Source of the DNA: Candidatus Peregrinibacteria bacterium
GTDB lineage: Bacteria > Patescibacteriota > Gracilibacteria > UBA1369 > UM-FILTER-53-11
NCBI GenBank assembly: GCA_016186205.1
Contig: JACPMA010000006.1
Span: 34,039 to 98,038 of the forward strand
DNA: 64,000 bases
Direction: 5' to 3'
Shown here one piece after another: positions 42,976 through 51,892 of the stretch. Position 1 is the first letter of the stretch. Every line of letters begins with the position of its first letter. The notes under the pieces were generated by a model that made no database searches, had not been told where the DNA came from, and saw only the letters and a list, made by a program, of their open reading frames with translations. The translations under genes were made by a program, and so were the position numbers.

Positions 42976-43296
42976 ATGACCCTCGACGAACAATATCAAA
43001 AAGTGATTGACGACCAGCGCGCGTATCTCTTGAAACTGCAGGATGATTTTAATAAAGCCTGCGATGAGGCGAAAAAGCGGGCGCAGGAAAGATTGAAAGG
43101 TATTCCTGATACAGATAAGGAAGCGCGGGAACAGGTTTTGAAAGACCAAAAGGTGGAGCTGGAAGAGGCTTTGCATATTTTGAAAAGCGAAGTAGATCAT
43201 TCTACAAAAGGAACCATGCGCAAACTTGAAGCCGTGGTCCACGAAAAAGAAAAACAGATTTTGGCTGATCTCGAAAAACAAATGGCAGCATTATAA
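42976..43296 (+). CDS. Small coiled-coil protein (106 aa)
   Basis: Entirely helical, rich in Glu, Lys, Asp and Gln, with heptad spacing over most of its length (QKVIDDQRAYLLKLQDDFNK ... VVHEKEKQILADLEKQ). No membrane segment, no signal, no recognised family. An extended -10 (TGGTAAAAT) lies about 20 nt upstream, and AAGGAG about 13 nt upstream may be a ribosome-binding site, one of few here. It lies 9 bp before the next gene. Confidence 0.72.
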   Translation: MTLDEQYQKVIDDQRAYLLKLQDDFNKACDEAKKRAQERLKGIPDTDKEAREQVLKDQKVELEEALHILKSEVDHSTKGTMRKLEAVVHEKEKQILADLEKQMAAL

Positions 43297-43305
43297 CTTT
43301 TATTT

Positions 43306-44010
43306 ATGGGAGAAGGAGAAGCTCCAAAATTAGAACAACAACCGGCTCCAGCACCGCCGCCGCAAGAAGCCGGCGTAGAAGCAGGCACAGAAGCTCATGC
43401 AAGAGAGCCAGAGGTAACACTATTGCAGCTTGGGGATAATGGATCCTATGAAGCTGCGGCGAATCGGCAGCCGGAGGAAACTCGGGCGCGAGGAAAAGAA
43501 TATGTAGTTGCGACGGTTGCTGGCGCAAATGCAAGAATTGATGCGATTTCAAAATCGCCGGGCTTGAATCTTCCAGCCGATAGATTGACTCAAGCTCCTG
43601 CTGCAGACGCAATGGGAGACATATCGCATGAAGCTGAACATAATGAAGAAAAATGGAAAAAAGTTGGCGTAGCTGCTCAAGATTCAAATGGCAATGTATA
43701 TGTTACGCAAGTGAACGAGAGGCAAGAAGTTCTCTATGTACCTATTGGCGGACCAAAAGCAGAGTTAGTTTACTCACGATCAGGAAACGTCATCGGTTTT
43801 ACCGGGGCCGATAATGCAATCCATCTCCATGCTCCTAAAAATGGTTGGGGTAATCTTGATGTATCTCCTGTAGGTGTCATTGCCAATGAATTTGAGGGGA
43901 CAGGGAGCATTCCAGATTTCTCAAAATATAAGATACCAGAAACTAAAGTGACTCTCGGGGGAACCCCTAGAGGAGTTATCTCTGGTGGAGAAGCGAGCGC
44001 CGGACTTTAA
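43306..44010 (+). CDS. Protein of unknown function with Pro/Glu/Ala-rich start (234 aa)
   Basis: The first about 45 residues are low-complexity Pro/Glu/Ala. The rest looks soluble and beta-rich, with short hydrophobic strands (GVAAQDSNGNVYVTQV, EVLYVPIGGPKAELVYSRSGNVIGFTG). No cysteine, signal peptide or membrane segment. TATAAC (43292-43297) overlaps the previous stop and leaves 8 nt to the ATG. I recognise no family. The low-complexity start resembles those of the proteins at 2426 and 60807. Confidence 0.72.
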   Translation: MGEGEAPKLEQQPAPAPPPQEAGVEAGTEAHAREPEVTLLQLGDNGSYEAAANRQPEETRARGKEYVVATVAGANARIDAISKSPGLNLPADRLTQAPAADAMGDISHEAEHNEEKWKKVGVAAQDSNGNVYVTQVNERQEVLYVPIGGPKAELVYSRSGNVIGFTGADNAIHLHAPKNGWGNLDVSPVGVIANEFEGTGSIPDFSKYKIPETKVTLGGTPRGVISGGEASAGL

Positions 44011-44021
44011 GAAGATTTAGG

Positions 44022-44043
44022 TTACCTACTTGAGGTAGGATAA
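44022..44043. promoter_or_regulatory. Palindrome directly before pyk
   Basis: CCTAC-TTGAG-GTAGG, extendable to TTA...TAA with one bulged base, ending 4 nt before the pyk ATG. Could be an operator or a translation-controlling hairpin; no partner is evident. Confidence 0.4.
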
Positions 44044-44047
44044 CAGT

Positions 44048-45436
44048 ATGGAAAATCGAACGAAAATTATTTGCACCATCGGACCCGCATCGCAGGAAAA
44101 GTCCGTTCTTCACAAAATGATCACGGCTGGTATGGATTGCGTGCGGCTTAATTTCTCTCACGGTACTTATGGTCAATTTGCTGCCATTATTCGAGCTATC
44201 CGCGAAATTTCAAAAACATCTGGCCGTGAAATTGCCATTATTCAAGACCTCCAAGGGCCGAAAATTCGCGTTGGCGATGTCGGAGAAAAAGGAATAAGCG
44301 TTCAAAAAGGCGACGAACTTATTCTAGGCAAAGACGGCATACCGATTGACTATAGAGCGCTGCCGAGCGAGGTGAAAAGCGGCGATATTATTCTTGTTGA
44401 CGACGGCCTCATTGAACTTCATGTTATTTCCGTCAATGCCGGAAAAACCCAAATCCGCTGCAAGGTCATTGTAAACGGAATAATCAAAAGCCATAAAGGC
44501 ATGAATGTGCCGACTGCTTCTCTCTCGGCTCATCCGCTTACGCAAAAAGACCGCAAAGATATTGATTTCGGCGTACGGCACGGCGTTGATTATGTGGCGC
44601 TTTCTTTTGTGCGCGAGGCGAAGGATATATTTGAACTGAAATCACTTTTAAAGCGCAAAAAATCGCATGCAAAAGTCATTGCGAAGATCGAACGGCATGA
44701 AGCGATAACGAATATGGAAGAAATTATCCGGGCGGCGGACGCGGTCATGGTGGCGCGCGGAGATCTTGGCATTGAGATTCCAGCTGAACAAGTGCCTCTA
44801 CAACAGAAAAAAATAATCCACCTCTGCAATCAATATGGAAAACCGGTCATTGTGGCGACTCAAATGCTCAATTCGATGATAGATAGTCCGCGGGCAACGC
44901 GCGCGGAAATCTCCGATGCGGCAACGGCGATTTTTGATCATGCGGATGCGCTCATGCTTTCGAATGAAACTGCGGTCGGCAAATATCCCGTTGAGGCGGC
45001 GGCGACTTTGGCCCGGGTGGCTGCTGCTGTTGAGCGGGACCTTAAATCCCATCAGCACTTATTGAATTTGCGCCGGCCGGAAGACATGACCATTGTGAAT
45101 GCTACTTGCTTAAATGCCACGAAACTAGCGCACGATATCCGCGCAAAATATATCGTGGCTGTTACGCGGAGCGGATACACGGCTGCTGAAATTGCAAAGT
45201 ACCGTCCGTTTATTCCAGTCATCGTTTTTGCGCCGAACGTCCATGTGGCTCGGCAAATGAGCCTCGTGTGGGGCGTGACAAATTCTTTTGTGCAATTCAT
45301 CCATTTGAATCATCCCCTTCTCCAAATCAGAAAAACGCTTTTGGCGCATCATTTAGTGAAAACCGGCGATGAAATCGTCATCTGCAACGCCGGCTTCGGA
45401 AAAAAAGAGAAGCTGATTACGACCACAATGATATAA
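44048..45436 (+). CDS. pyk: Pyruvate kinase
   Basis: Final ATP-forming step of glycolysis. Visible: TKIICTIGPAS and RLNFSHG at the start, IIQDLQGPKIRVG, the B domain, then FGVRHGVDYVALSFVR, KIERHEAITNMEEII and VMVARGDLGIEIPAE (active-site Lys, Glu and Asp), and VATQMLNSMIDSPRATRAEISD. 462 aa, with the allosteric C domain but without the extra PEP-utiliser domain found in some bacteria. A compact palindrome lies directly before the start. Confidence 0.97.
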   Translation: MENRTKIICTIGPASQEKSVLHKMITAGMDCVRLNFSHGTYGQFAAIIRAIREISKTSGREIAIIQDLQGPKIRVGDVGEKGISVQKGDELILGKDGIPIDYRALPSEVKSGDIILVDDGLIELHVISVNAGKTQIRCKVIVNGIIKSHKGMNVPTASLSAHPLTQKDRKDIDFGVRHGVDYVALSFVREAKDIFELKSLLKRKKSHAKVIAKIERHEAITNMEEIIRAADAVMVARGDLGIEIPAEQVPLQQKKIIHLCNQYGKPVIVATQMLNSMIDSPRATRAEISDAATAIFDHADALMLSNETAVGKYPVEAAATLARVAAAVERDLKSHQHLLNLRRPEDMTIVNATCLNATKLAHDIRAKYIVAVTRSGYTAAEIAKYRPFIPVIVFAPNVHVARQMSLVWGVTNSFVQFIHLNHPLLQIRKTLLAHHLVKTGDEIVICNAGFGKKEKLITTTMI

Positions 45437-45442
45437 GCGGTT

Positions 45443-45460
45443 GCCCCGCCTCGGCGGGGC
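45443..45460 (+). terminator. GC-rich hairpin after pyk
   Basis: Perfect 8-bp stem GCCCCGCC/GGCGGGGC with a TC loop, 7 bp after the stop. The following GCGCTCAATTGTTT is only weakly U-rich. Confidence 0.55.
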
Positions 45461-45501
45461 GCTCAATTGTTTAGCACTTCGCTTCGCTTCGTGCGTGATG
45501 A

Positions 45502-45507
45502 TATAAT
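45502..45507 (+). promoter_or_regulatory. -10 box of ruvC
   Basis: TATAAT 6 nt before the ATG, preceded by a small hairpin (GCACTTCG...CGTGC). Leaderless geometry. Confidence 0.6.
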
Positions 45508-45513
45508 TTCTCC

Positions 45514-45990
45514 ATGCGCGTGATGGGAATTGATCCAGGGATTGAGCGGACCGGATTCGCCGTTTTGGAAATGGAGAAAAGCAAGATCACAGTGCTCGAC
45601 TTCGGCCGGATTTTTACTGACAAACGGCATCCTTTTTCGCACCGGCTAAACCTCCTTGCGACCGACCTAAAAAATCTTATCCGGCAGTGGAAACCGCAAG
45701 CGGCTTCCATCGAACAAATCTTTTTTTCTAAAAATGTGAAAACCGCCATGCGCGTGAGCCATGCGCGCGGCGTAATCTTAGAAACGCTCGAAGAACACGG
45801 AATTCAAGTCCAAGAATTTAATCCTGCGCATATCAAACTTGCCGTGACCGGCGACGCAAAAGCCGACAAATTACAGATGAAAAAGATGGTACAATATCTT
45901 TTGGGCATTGCGCTTGAAGGCGATGATGCAACGGATGCAATTGCATGCGCGCTGTGCATGCTACATACGAATACTTTCGTAAAATCTTGA
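45514..45990 (+). CDS. ruvC: Holliday junction resolvase RuvC
   Basis: Cuts Holliday junctions symmetrically after RuvAB branch migration. The four acidic catalytic positions are visible in GIDPG (D7), SIEQIFF (Glu about 67) and DDATDAIA (two Asp near 139-142). 158 aa. ruvA and ruvB are not in this window. It is the second recombination gene here besides recG. Confidence 0.96.
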   Translation: MRVMGIDPGIERTGFAVLEMEKSKITVLDFGRIFTDKRHPFSHRLNLLATDLKNLIRQWKPQAASIEQIFFSKNVKTAMRVSHARGVILETLEEHGIQVQEFNPAHIKLAVTGDAKADKLQMKKMVQYLLGIALEGDDATDAIACALCMLHTNTFVKS

Positions 45991-46000
45991 AAGGCCTGTT

Positions 46001-47524
46001 ATGAAAAATCCGCACCGGCTGCTAAAAACATTTCAAATACTCACGGGCCTCGCGGCAGTTGTTGTGGTGATTTTGGGTTTGGCGCTTTTTGGTGTAATAC
46101 GACTTCCGGGCAGCGATAATCCGCGGCCTTCGAGCGAAGAAAAACAAACCGTTTCGAAAATCAAACGGCCGAAAATCGCGGCAAACGCGACCTATCAAGA
46201 ATATTTGCGGCAGGGCGATGAGCTCAAATACCAAGGAAATTTTGAAGAAGCGACTGCAGCTTATCAAAAAGCCTCGGAACTTGAATCGCGCGAATACGCT
46301 CCGTACGAAAAAATCGGCGATGTGTATTTCCTCCAAAAAAATTATGAATCGGCTTTGAAAAACTTTGATTTTGCGGCACAGCTCGCGCGGCAATCCTCTG
46401 CTCTTCAGATGAAAGCCGTCCGAAGTCTCATTGGCATGCGCAAAATACTCGATGCCAAAATCCGACTTGAAAAGATACTTCCTGAATCACAAGCAACCCT
46501 TTATTACCAAGGACTTATAGCCGCATTTCTGAATGACCAAGAAAAGGCGAAAGATTTCTTAAGCAAAAGCCTCGCGGAAAGCAGCGACGAAACGCTCAAA
46601 ACCAATGCGCAAAAAATCCTTACAAATTTCCGCGATTTTGAACTCGCGCGCGACGGCCGGATTGAATTTTTGCAAACCATGCTCGCGCAAAGCTTCGACC
46701 AAATCAATGAACCGGGTCTGGCCATTGAACTCGCTTTTGACGCGCTTAAAACCCAGCACGATTACCGCGACGCATGGATTGTGCTCGGCCACGCATTTTT
46801 AGCGGAAAATAAATGGGCTGACAGCGAAGATGCTCTTAAAAAAGCTATTGAACTGGATGCGAGCCATCCGGCTGCATATTTTTTCCGCGGCATAGCAAAA
46901 TTAAAATTAGCCAAACCGAACGAGGCGATTCGGGATTTTGAAGAAGCTCTAAAATTCGGTTTTAAACCGCAGATTCAAGCAAAACAATATCTTGCTGACG
47001 CTTATTTTGATCTCAAAAATTTCGAAAAAGCATATTCTTTCTATAGAGACATTGTTTCAACAGATCCGTCGGACATGGAACGATTCGTGCGTCCGATGGC
47101 GCTTGCAATAAATCATGTCAAGAAACCGCTTGAGGCTCTGGAGCTTGCGCGAAAAGCGTACGAAAATCATCCAGACACGGCCATGGGGCATAATTTGCTC
47201 GGGTGGGCGGCATTTGCAAATGATGATTTGCCTGCAGCGCATCAGCATCTTTCTGAAGCTATTTCGCGCGATCCTGAACTTGCGGCAGCGCATTTGAATT
47301 TTGGACAGCTCCTGCAAAAAGAAGGAAAAAATGAGGAGGCGCTCCGCGAATATCAAACTGCCATTGATCTTGCGGAAAAATCCGGCAATGAATCTATCGG
47401 CAATACGGCGATGACGCGGTATAATGAAATCAAAACCGGCAGCGGCGAACAGAAAACCGGAAACAGTGAAATGAAAAACGAGCCGCAAAGAGAAATAATT
47501 CCACCATCACTATCGCTCGAATAA
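46001..47524 (+). CDS. Membrane-anchored TPR protein (507 aa)
   Basis: One N-terminal membrane helix (residues about 8-32, ILTGLAAVVVVILGLALFGVI) then a low-complexity linker and about ten tetratricopeptide repeats spanning residues 65-480, with the usual W/L/G/Y/A/P pattern (for example YQEYLRQGDELKYQGNFEEATAAYQKASEL). The repeats would lie outside the membrane as a scaffold. The C-terminus is charged and disordered. It is coupled to the prepilin peptidase gene (TAAATG junction), so a role in type IV pilus or envelope assembly is conceivable. Confidence 0.88.
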   Translation: MKNPHRLLKTFQILTGLAAVVVVILGLALFGVIRLPGSDNPRPSSEEKQTVSKIKRPKIAANATYQEYLRQGDELKYQGNFEEATAAYQKASELESREYAPYEKIGDVYFLQKNYESALKNFDFAAQLARQSSALQMKAVRSLIGMRKILDAKIRLEKILPESQATLYYQGLIAAFLNDQEKAKDFLSKSLAESSDETLKTNAQKILTNFRDFELARDGRIEFLQTMLAQSFDQINEPGLAIELAFDALKTQHDYRDAWIVLGHAFLAENKWADSEDALKKAIELDASHPAAYFFRGIAKLKLAKPNEAIRDFEEALKFGFKPQIQAKQYLADAYFDLKNFEKAYSFYRDIVSTDPSDMERFVRPMALAINHVKKPLEALELARKAYENHPDTAMGHNLLGWAAFANDDLPAAHQHLSEAISRDPELAAAHLNFGQLLQKEGKNEEALREYQTAIDLAEKSGNESIGNTAMTRYNEIKTGSGEQKTGNSEMKNEPQREIIPPSLSLE

Positions 47525-48328
47525 ATGTTAACTATTTTCTTTCTCGTCGTTCTCTTCATTATCGGCGCGGCCGTGGGCAGTTTTACGAGCGTCGTCATTT
47601 ACCGCCTGCATCATAAAAAGAAAGGTATTTTAAGCGGACGGTCATCGTGCACGAACTGCGAAGCCGAATTAAAGCCGCTCGACCTTATTCCCATCGTAAG
47701 TTTTCTGACGCTGCGCGGAAAATGCCGATATTGCAGCAAAGAAATCTCGTACATGTATCCGCTGCTTGAGCTTGTGACCGGCGGGCTCTTCACGCTTTTG
47801 TTTTTGAAATATCCGTTTTTCAACGATGCGCTACAATTTTCCAGCATGCATTTTGGAATGTACCTTTTATATGCTTTTTATATTTTCGTTCTCGTCTTTA
47901 CGTTTTTCTTCGATCTCCATTACCTCAAAGTATCTGATGAAATTTTGCTGCCGGCCATTCTCATCGGACTCATCGCGACAATCGCAACTCCGCTCACGCC
48001 TCATATTTGGGATGCTTTAGTCGGCGCGGCGATTGCGGTCGTATTTTTCGGCGCACAGTATCTCATTTCAAAAGGAACATGGATCGGACTCGGCGATTTG
48101 CGCATCGGCGCATTCATGGGCGTCATTCTCGGATGGAAATTGACCATTGTCGGACTCTTTCTTTCATATCTGATAGGCAGTTTTGTTTCGATCTTTATTA
48201 TTGTGCGAAAGAAAAAATTCCTCGGCGTGAAAATTCCGTTTGCTCCGCTCCTCGTGACCGGAACATTAGTGGCAGTATTTTTTGGAGACATGATTCTGGA
48301 GTGGTATTTACGAGGGCTCGGATTCTAA
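47525..48328 (+). CDS. pilD: Prepilin peptidase (A24, PilD type)
   Basis: Membrane aspartic protease that cleaves and N-methylates type IV prepilins. The cytoplasmic zinc-binding domain with two CxxC pairs (CTNCEAELKPLDLIPIVSFLTLRGKCRYC) and the later FFFDLHYLKVSDE and GLGDLRIG (GxGD) catalytic Asp motifs are present. About seven membrane helices in 267 aa. It indicates type IV pili or a competence pseudopilus; the pilin genes are elsewhere. Confidence 0.95.
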   Translation: MLTIFFLVVLFIIGAAVGSFTSVVIYRLHHKKKGILSGRSSCTNCEAELKPLDLIPIVSFLTLRGKCRYCSKEISYMYPLLELVTGGLFTLLFLKYPFFNDALQFSSMHFGMYLLYAFYIFVLVFTFFFDLHYLKVSDEILLPAILIGLIATIATPLTPHIWDALVGAAIAVVFFGAQYLISKGTWIGLGDLRIGAFMGVILGWKLTIVGLFLSYLIGSFVSIFIIVRKKKFLGVKIPFAPLLVTGTLVAVFFGDMILEWYLRGLGF

Positions 48329-48329
48329 T

Positions 48330-49877
48330 ATGAACAAAGTTCTTTTAATTATATTGGATGGCTTTGGGGAGGGAAAAGCGTATCCCGGCAATGCCATTAC
48401 TTTGGCCAAGACGCCGACTATCACGGCGCTCAAGAAAAAATATCCGTGGATGCTTTTGAAAGCATCCGGCGAGGCGGTTGGGGTTCCGGAAGGAACGCAG
48501 GGAGGATCGGAAGTCGGGCATTTTACAATAGGTGCTGGACGCGTGGTTTTTCAGCAGCTTGAAGAAATAAACCGTGCGATAAAAGACGGAAGTTTTTTTC
48601 AGAAACCGGCGCTACTCGAAGCGTGCAAGAAAAAAACGCTCCATTTACTCGGCATGATTTCGGATCAAGGCGTGCACGCGCATTTGGCGCATCTCTTTGC
48701 GCTCCTTGAACTTGCAAAACGCCAAAAGGTGGAACGGATTTTTATCCACGCGATCACGGACGGCCGCGATGTGCATGAACGTAGCGCCGCAGAATTCATA
48801 AAACAAATTCAAGAAAAAATCATTGAACTCGGACTGCAAGACCGAGCAAAAATCGCCACAATAATTGGGCGCTATTTCGCCATGGACCGCGATGAAAATT
48901 GGAATCGGCTGCAGCCTGCATATGATCTTTATGCGCTCGGAAAAGGCATAAAGGAAACGGATCCGGTTCAAGCAATTGTGAACGCTTATAAACGCGGAAA
49001 TGAAACGGATTATTATATTGATCCGATAGTCTTAGAACCGCAGGCAACGATACATGATAAGGATGCGGTAATCTTCTTCAATTTTCGAAGCGATCGGGCG
49101 CGGGAAATCACATGGGCTTTTACAGGCGAAAATGACCCCAAAACCGGGAAACAGGTAGAAATAAAAATCGATAAACCAATTCGGCCGTATTTTGTATGCT
49201 TCGGGCCATATTCCCAAAAAGCGCCGGTTGTTTTTCCGACTCCTGCGGTAAAAAATAATCTCGGCCAAGTTTTGGCGCAGCATAAACTCAAACAATTCCG
49301 ACTCGCTGAAACTCAAAAATATGCGCACGTCACATATTTTTTTAACAGCCAAATCGAGGAACCGAATCCAGGCGAAGACCGCATGATGATCGAATCAAAA
49401 CGCCGGCACAGCTATGCGGAAATTCCGGAAATGAGCGCCAAAGAAATAACTGACGTGCTTCTCGAAAAACTCGCGGGGAAAAAATACGAATTTATTGCGG
49501 TGAATTTTGCGAACTGCGACCTCGTTGGTCATTCCGGCGATCTCAAAGCTACAATCAAAGCCGTGGAAACCATTGATACATGCCTCGGACGCATCATTCC
49601 GCAAGCGCTTAAAAATGACTACGTTACATTTATTACCGGTGATCACGGCAATGCCGAATACATGATTTATGAAGACAGCGGAGAGCCATGTCCGAGCCAT
49701 ACGAAAAATCCGGTGCCTTTTGTCATGGTGAGCTCGTCGAACCATGACAAAGTCACCATTCGACAAGCTCATGGTGACAGTTTTGCCGAACTCAAGGATA
49801 TTGCGCCGACTATTCTGAAAATTATGGAACTGCCAAAACCCAAAGAAATGACTGGCAAAAGTCTTATTCAAAAATAG
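48330..49877 (+). CDS. gpmI: Cofactor-independent phosphoglycerate mutase
   Basis: Interconverts 3- and 2-phosphoglycerate with two manganese ions. Starts LLIILDGFGEGKAYPGNAI; the phospho-Ser is in GGSEVGHFTIGAGRVVFQ; later HAITDGRDV, FFNFRSDRAREI and FITGDHGNAEYM with the metal ligands. 515 aa. Near the C-terminus (about residues 465-483: SSSNHDKVTIRQAHGDSF) there is extra sequence encoded by two REP-like palindromes in frame, between VPFVMV and the conserved IAPTILKIM. With pgk and pyk it completes the visible lower glycolysis. Confidence 0.95.
   Translation: MNKVLLIILDGFGEGKAYPGNAITLAKTPTITALKKKYPWMLLKASGEAVGVPEGTQGGSEVGHFTIGAGRVVFQQLEEINRAIKDGSFFQKPALLEACKKKTLHLLGMISDQGVHAHLAHLFALLELAKRQKVERIFIHAITDGRDVHERSAAEFIKQIQEKIIELGLQDRAKIATIIGRYFAMDRDENWNRLQPAYDLYALGKGIKETDPVQAIVNAYKRGNETDYYIDPIVLEPQATIHDKDAVIFFNFRSDRAREITWAFTGENDPKTGKQVEIKIDKPIRPYFVCFGPYSQKAPVVFPTPAVKNNLGQVLAQHKLKQFRLAETQKYAHVTYFFNSQIEEPNPGEDRMMIESKRRHSYAEIPEMSAKEITDVLLEKLAGKKYEFIAVNFANCDLVGHSGDLKATIKAVETIDTCLGRIIPQALKNDYVTFITGDHGNAEYMIYEDSGEPCPSHTKNPVPFVMVSSSNHDKVTIRQAHGDSFAELKDIAPTILKIMELPKPKEMTGKSLIQK
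49723..49778. repeat. Two inverted REP-like palindromes inside gpmI
   Basis: First unit 49723-49747, stem TCATGGT/ACCATGA around GAGCTCGTCGA; second unit 49752-49778, stem GTCACCAT/ATGGTGAC around TCGACAAGCTC. The cores are complementary, so the pair is arranged head to head like a small BIME. The frame of gpmI is kept. Confidence 0.8.
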
Positions 49878-50826
49878 GCCGCAGAGCGGCGACCGTCCGA
49901 TCATCAGGACCAAAATGGAAGTTTACTTCTGAACCTTGTTCGGCATTCACAGAAGCCGCCACAAGCAAATGTTCGACTTTTGACGAAAGAGAAGCATCGG
50001 AACATGCAATTTCGCAAAATTGCGGAAGCGGTACATTGCCATGCGCGCCATCCGTCGTTAAATAAAATTCATCTTCATGTTCCGCCTGCATATGGCTGAC
50101 TACAGGAAAATCGCAATCATTAACAGCGCCGCTCAAAAAGCGCGTCATAGCCCCGCGATACTGCAGTACATTTTCAAGGCGCTTCCTGCGGAGTCCGCGC
50201 GCTCTTAAAAATTCTCTAAATTGAGCGGATGTTGTAATTTGGTCAATTTGCCTCTGCCATTCAAAAAGGCGACTCTCTCCATCGGGAAGGCGCAACAGGG
50301 CGTGATTCGCCATGCTGTGATCAGCTGTCATACATGTGATGCTATCTCCCCTCCTCCGATACAAACGACTGTCGCCGAGATGGCCGGCAGTTAAAATATG
50401 ACGACCTTTTTTATCGCGCCAATATTTTCCAACCACAGCCGTTGTGCCGATTCCGCTCTGCACATTGTTGAGGATCACCTTTTTCCTTATCTCTAGCCAA
50501 ATAAGCTCAAAAATTTTCTTCATGGTTTGTTCCATCTGCCGTATTGTTTTCGGCCCTTTAAAGAGTTCAAACGCCACAGGACTTCCTAAAAATTCCTGCG
50601 CTGCCTGGCTTGCTAAAATCGAAAGCGGGTTACTGCTCATTCCGTCAAAAACGCCGACAATGCCCTCTGCTTCGTCAACAAAAAATGTATCAAGGTTCGG
50701 ATCCGACTCGTTTCTTGGCAAACTGCGGCCAAAAACTTCGCACTTAAGCGGAGATTCCTGAACTGCTTCCGGAGCTTTCACGGCCTCCGGTTCATTTTCT
50801 GGCTTTCTTGGGGTATCAACTGGCAT
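49864..50826 (-). CDS. PP2C-family protein phosphatase
   Basis: Metal-dependent Ser/Thr phosphatase (PPM type). After a Pro/Glu-rich, probably disordered 30-residue start come the motifs GVFDGMSS (D61, G62), GTTAVVG (128-133), TAGHLGDSRLYRRRGD (D152), YLTTDGAHG (D259) and GPDDRTVAAL (D308, D309), all metal or phosphate ligands of the family. 320 aa. It lies 11 bp downstream of the FHA-caspase gene and is cotranscribed with it, so it probably reverses the phosphorylation that the FHA domain reads. No kinase is in the window. Overlaps convergent gpmI by 14 bp. Confidence 0.9.
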   Translation of the reverse strand: MPVDTPRKPENEPEAVKAPEAVQESPLKCEVFGRSLPRNESDPNLDTFFVDEAEGIVGVFDGMSSNPLSILASQAAQEFLGSPVAFELFKGPKTIRQMEQTMKKIFELIWLEIRKKVILNNVQSGIGTTAVVGKYWRDKKGRHILTAGHLGDSRLYRRRGDSITCMTADHSMANHALLRLPDGESRLFEWQRQIDQITTSAQFREFLRARGLRRKRLENVLQYRGAMTRFLSGAVNDCDFPVVSHMQAEHEDEFYLTTDGAHGNVPLPQFCEIACSDASLSSKVEHLLVAASVNAEQGSEVNFHFGPDDRTVAALRPIFE

Positions 50827-50837
50827 AATTACAAAAA

Positions 50838-51833
50838 TTATTTGCGGCGCACAGGGCTCATTCTGCTCACCAATTCAATATGGCTTGTATCATGAGCTCT
50901 CACAACTTGCCGTCCTTGAATGCGCGGATCTTGCATAACGCGTTCAACTAATCTCCGCACATCGATACGGTGCGGTTCTGTTTTCAGCACTCTGCGAAGA
51001 GCATTGGTTGTATAACTGCAATAAGCTTCTCCCTTATGCCCGACGAGCGCTGCGTGCTGCGGAAAAGGCTCGTGCCTTGCCATCGCATGCGTATGGCAAC
51101 CATCGAGAATTATCAAAATTCTTCCGCGGAAATTCTCAAGCAGAGAAAAAAGTTCATTTGGACTTAACAACTCTTTTCCAAGCGAAAGACTTCCATCTTC
51201 CTTTCCGTGTCCTAAAAAGAAAAAGAGGAAAAGCGAATCCTTTGTCGCATACCTCTGCAAAACCTCCAAGCGCCTCCGTATATTTTTCAAAGTTGCGTCA
51301 GCATCAAAAAGCGTATCAATATTCCCGCGGAATCCGCGCGCTTCAAACTCCCTTCGAAGATCTCCTATATCGTTGGCGATATCAGGCAAATCATACCCTC
51401 GATGTCCGACCATAAGGCCATAATTGGTATCACTTTCTGAATCGGGCGATATTCTTAATTGAAAGCGGACTGAATTGACCGCCAGTTGTAATTCGTCATC
51501 TCTGCGCAGCGGCATTTGCCTATTGCCCGGAATTTTCTCTCCGTTTACATACGTCCCGTTTAGAGAATAAAGATCGACTATTCGAAAATCGCCTGTTGAA
51601 TCCCGCGGCGGATAAATGAGCACGTGATTGCGGGAAACATGAGCATCGGGATCTTCAATTTTTATCACCACCTTTGCATCAGTGAGCATTTCTCCTCGCA
51701 CACGATTTGTACGAGGAGCAGCAGAACTTGATCTTCCAAGATGGGTTACATCATCAATCACAATAGTCTGGCGCTCACCATCAGCTTCTATGCCAAAATC
51801 ATCAACCCGAACGAGTTTTGCTTTTAGAGACAT
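50838..51833 (-). CDS. FHA domain fused to a caspase-like (C14) protease
   Basis: Residues about 25-128 are an FHA domain with its phosphothreonine-binding signature: LGRS (R34), HVSRNH (S67, R68, H70) and LNGTYVNG (N92, G93). Residues about 136-325 fit the peptidase C14/metacaspase fold: YGLMVGHRGYDLPDIANDIGDL, then the catalytic dyad in FFFLGHG (H209) and IILDGCHTHA (C246). 331 aa, cytoplasmic (no signal). Consensus promoter, leaderless. FHA domains read phosphothreonine and the next gene is a PP2C phosphatase, so protease activity or target choice is probably set by phosphorylation. Possible roles are regulated proteolysis or cell-death/defence; I infer the role, the domains are visible. 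Confidence 0.9.
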   Translation of the reverse strand: MSLKAKLVRVDDFGIEADGERQTIVIDDVTHLGRSSSAAPRTNRVRGEMLTDAKVVIKIEDPDAHVSRNHVLIYPPRDSTGDFRIVDLYSLNGTYVNGEKIPGNRQMPLRRDDELQLAVNSVRFQLRISPDSESDTNYGLMVGHRGYDLPDIANDIGDLRREFEARGFRGNIDTLFDADATLKNIRRRLEVLQRYATKDSLFLFFFLGHGKEDGSLSLGKELLSPNELFSLLENFRGRILIILDGCHTHAMARHEPFPQHAALVGHKGEAYCSYTTNALRRVLKTEPHRIDVRRLVERVMQDPRIQGRQVVRAHDTSHIELVSRMSPVRRK

Positions 51834-51840
51834 GGGGTTG

Positions 51841-51868
51841 ATTATAAATAGTCCAGCGATTTTGTCAA
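51841..51868 (-). promoter_or_regulatory. Consensus promoter of the FHA-caspase / PP2C operon
   Basis: Minus strand: TTGACA (51868-51863), 16-bp spacer, TATAAT (51846-51841), 7 nt to the ATG at 51833. Perfect boxes and leaderless geometry. Confidence 0.85.
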
Positions 51869-51892
51869 CTAGTCAATTTGGCTTTTTCTACT

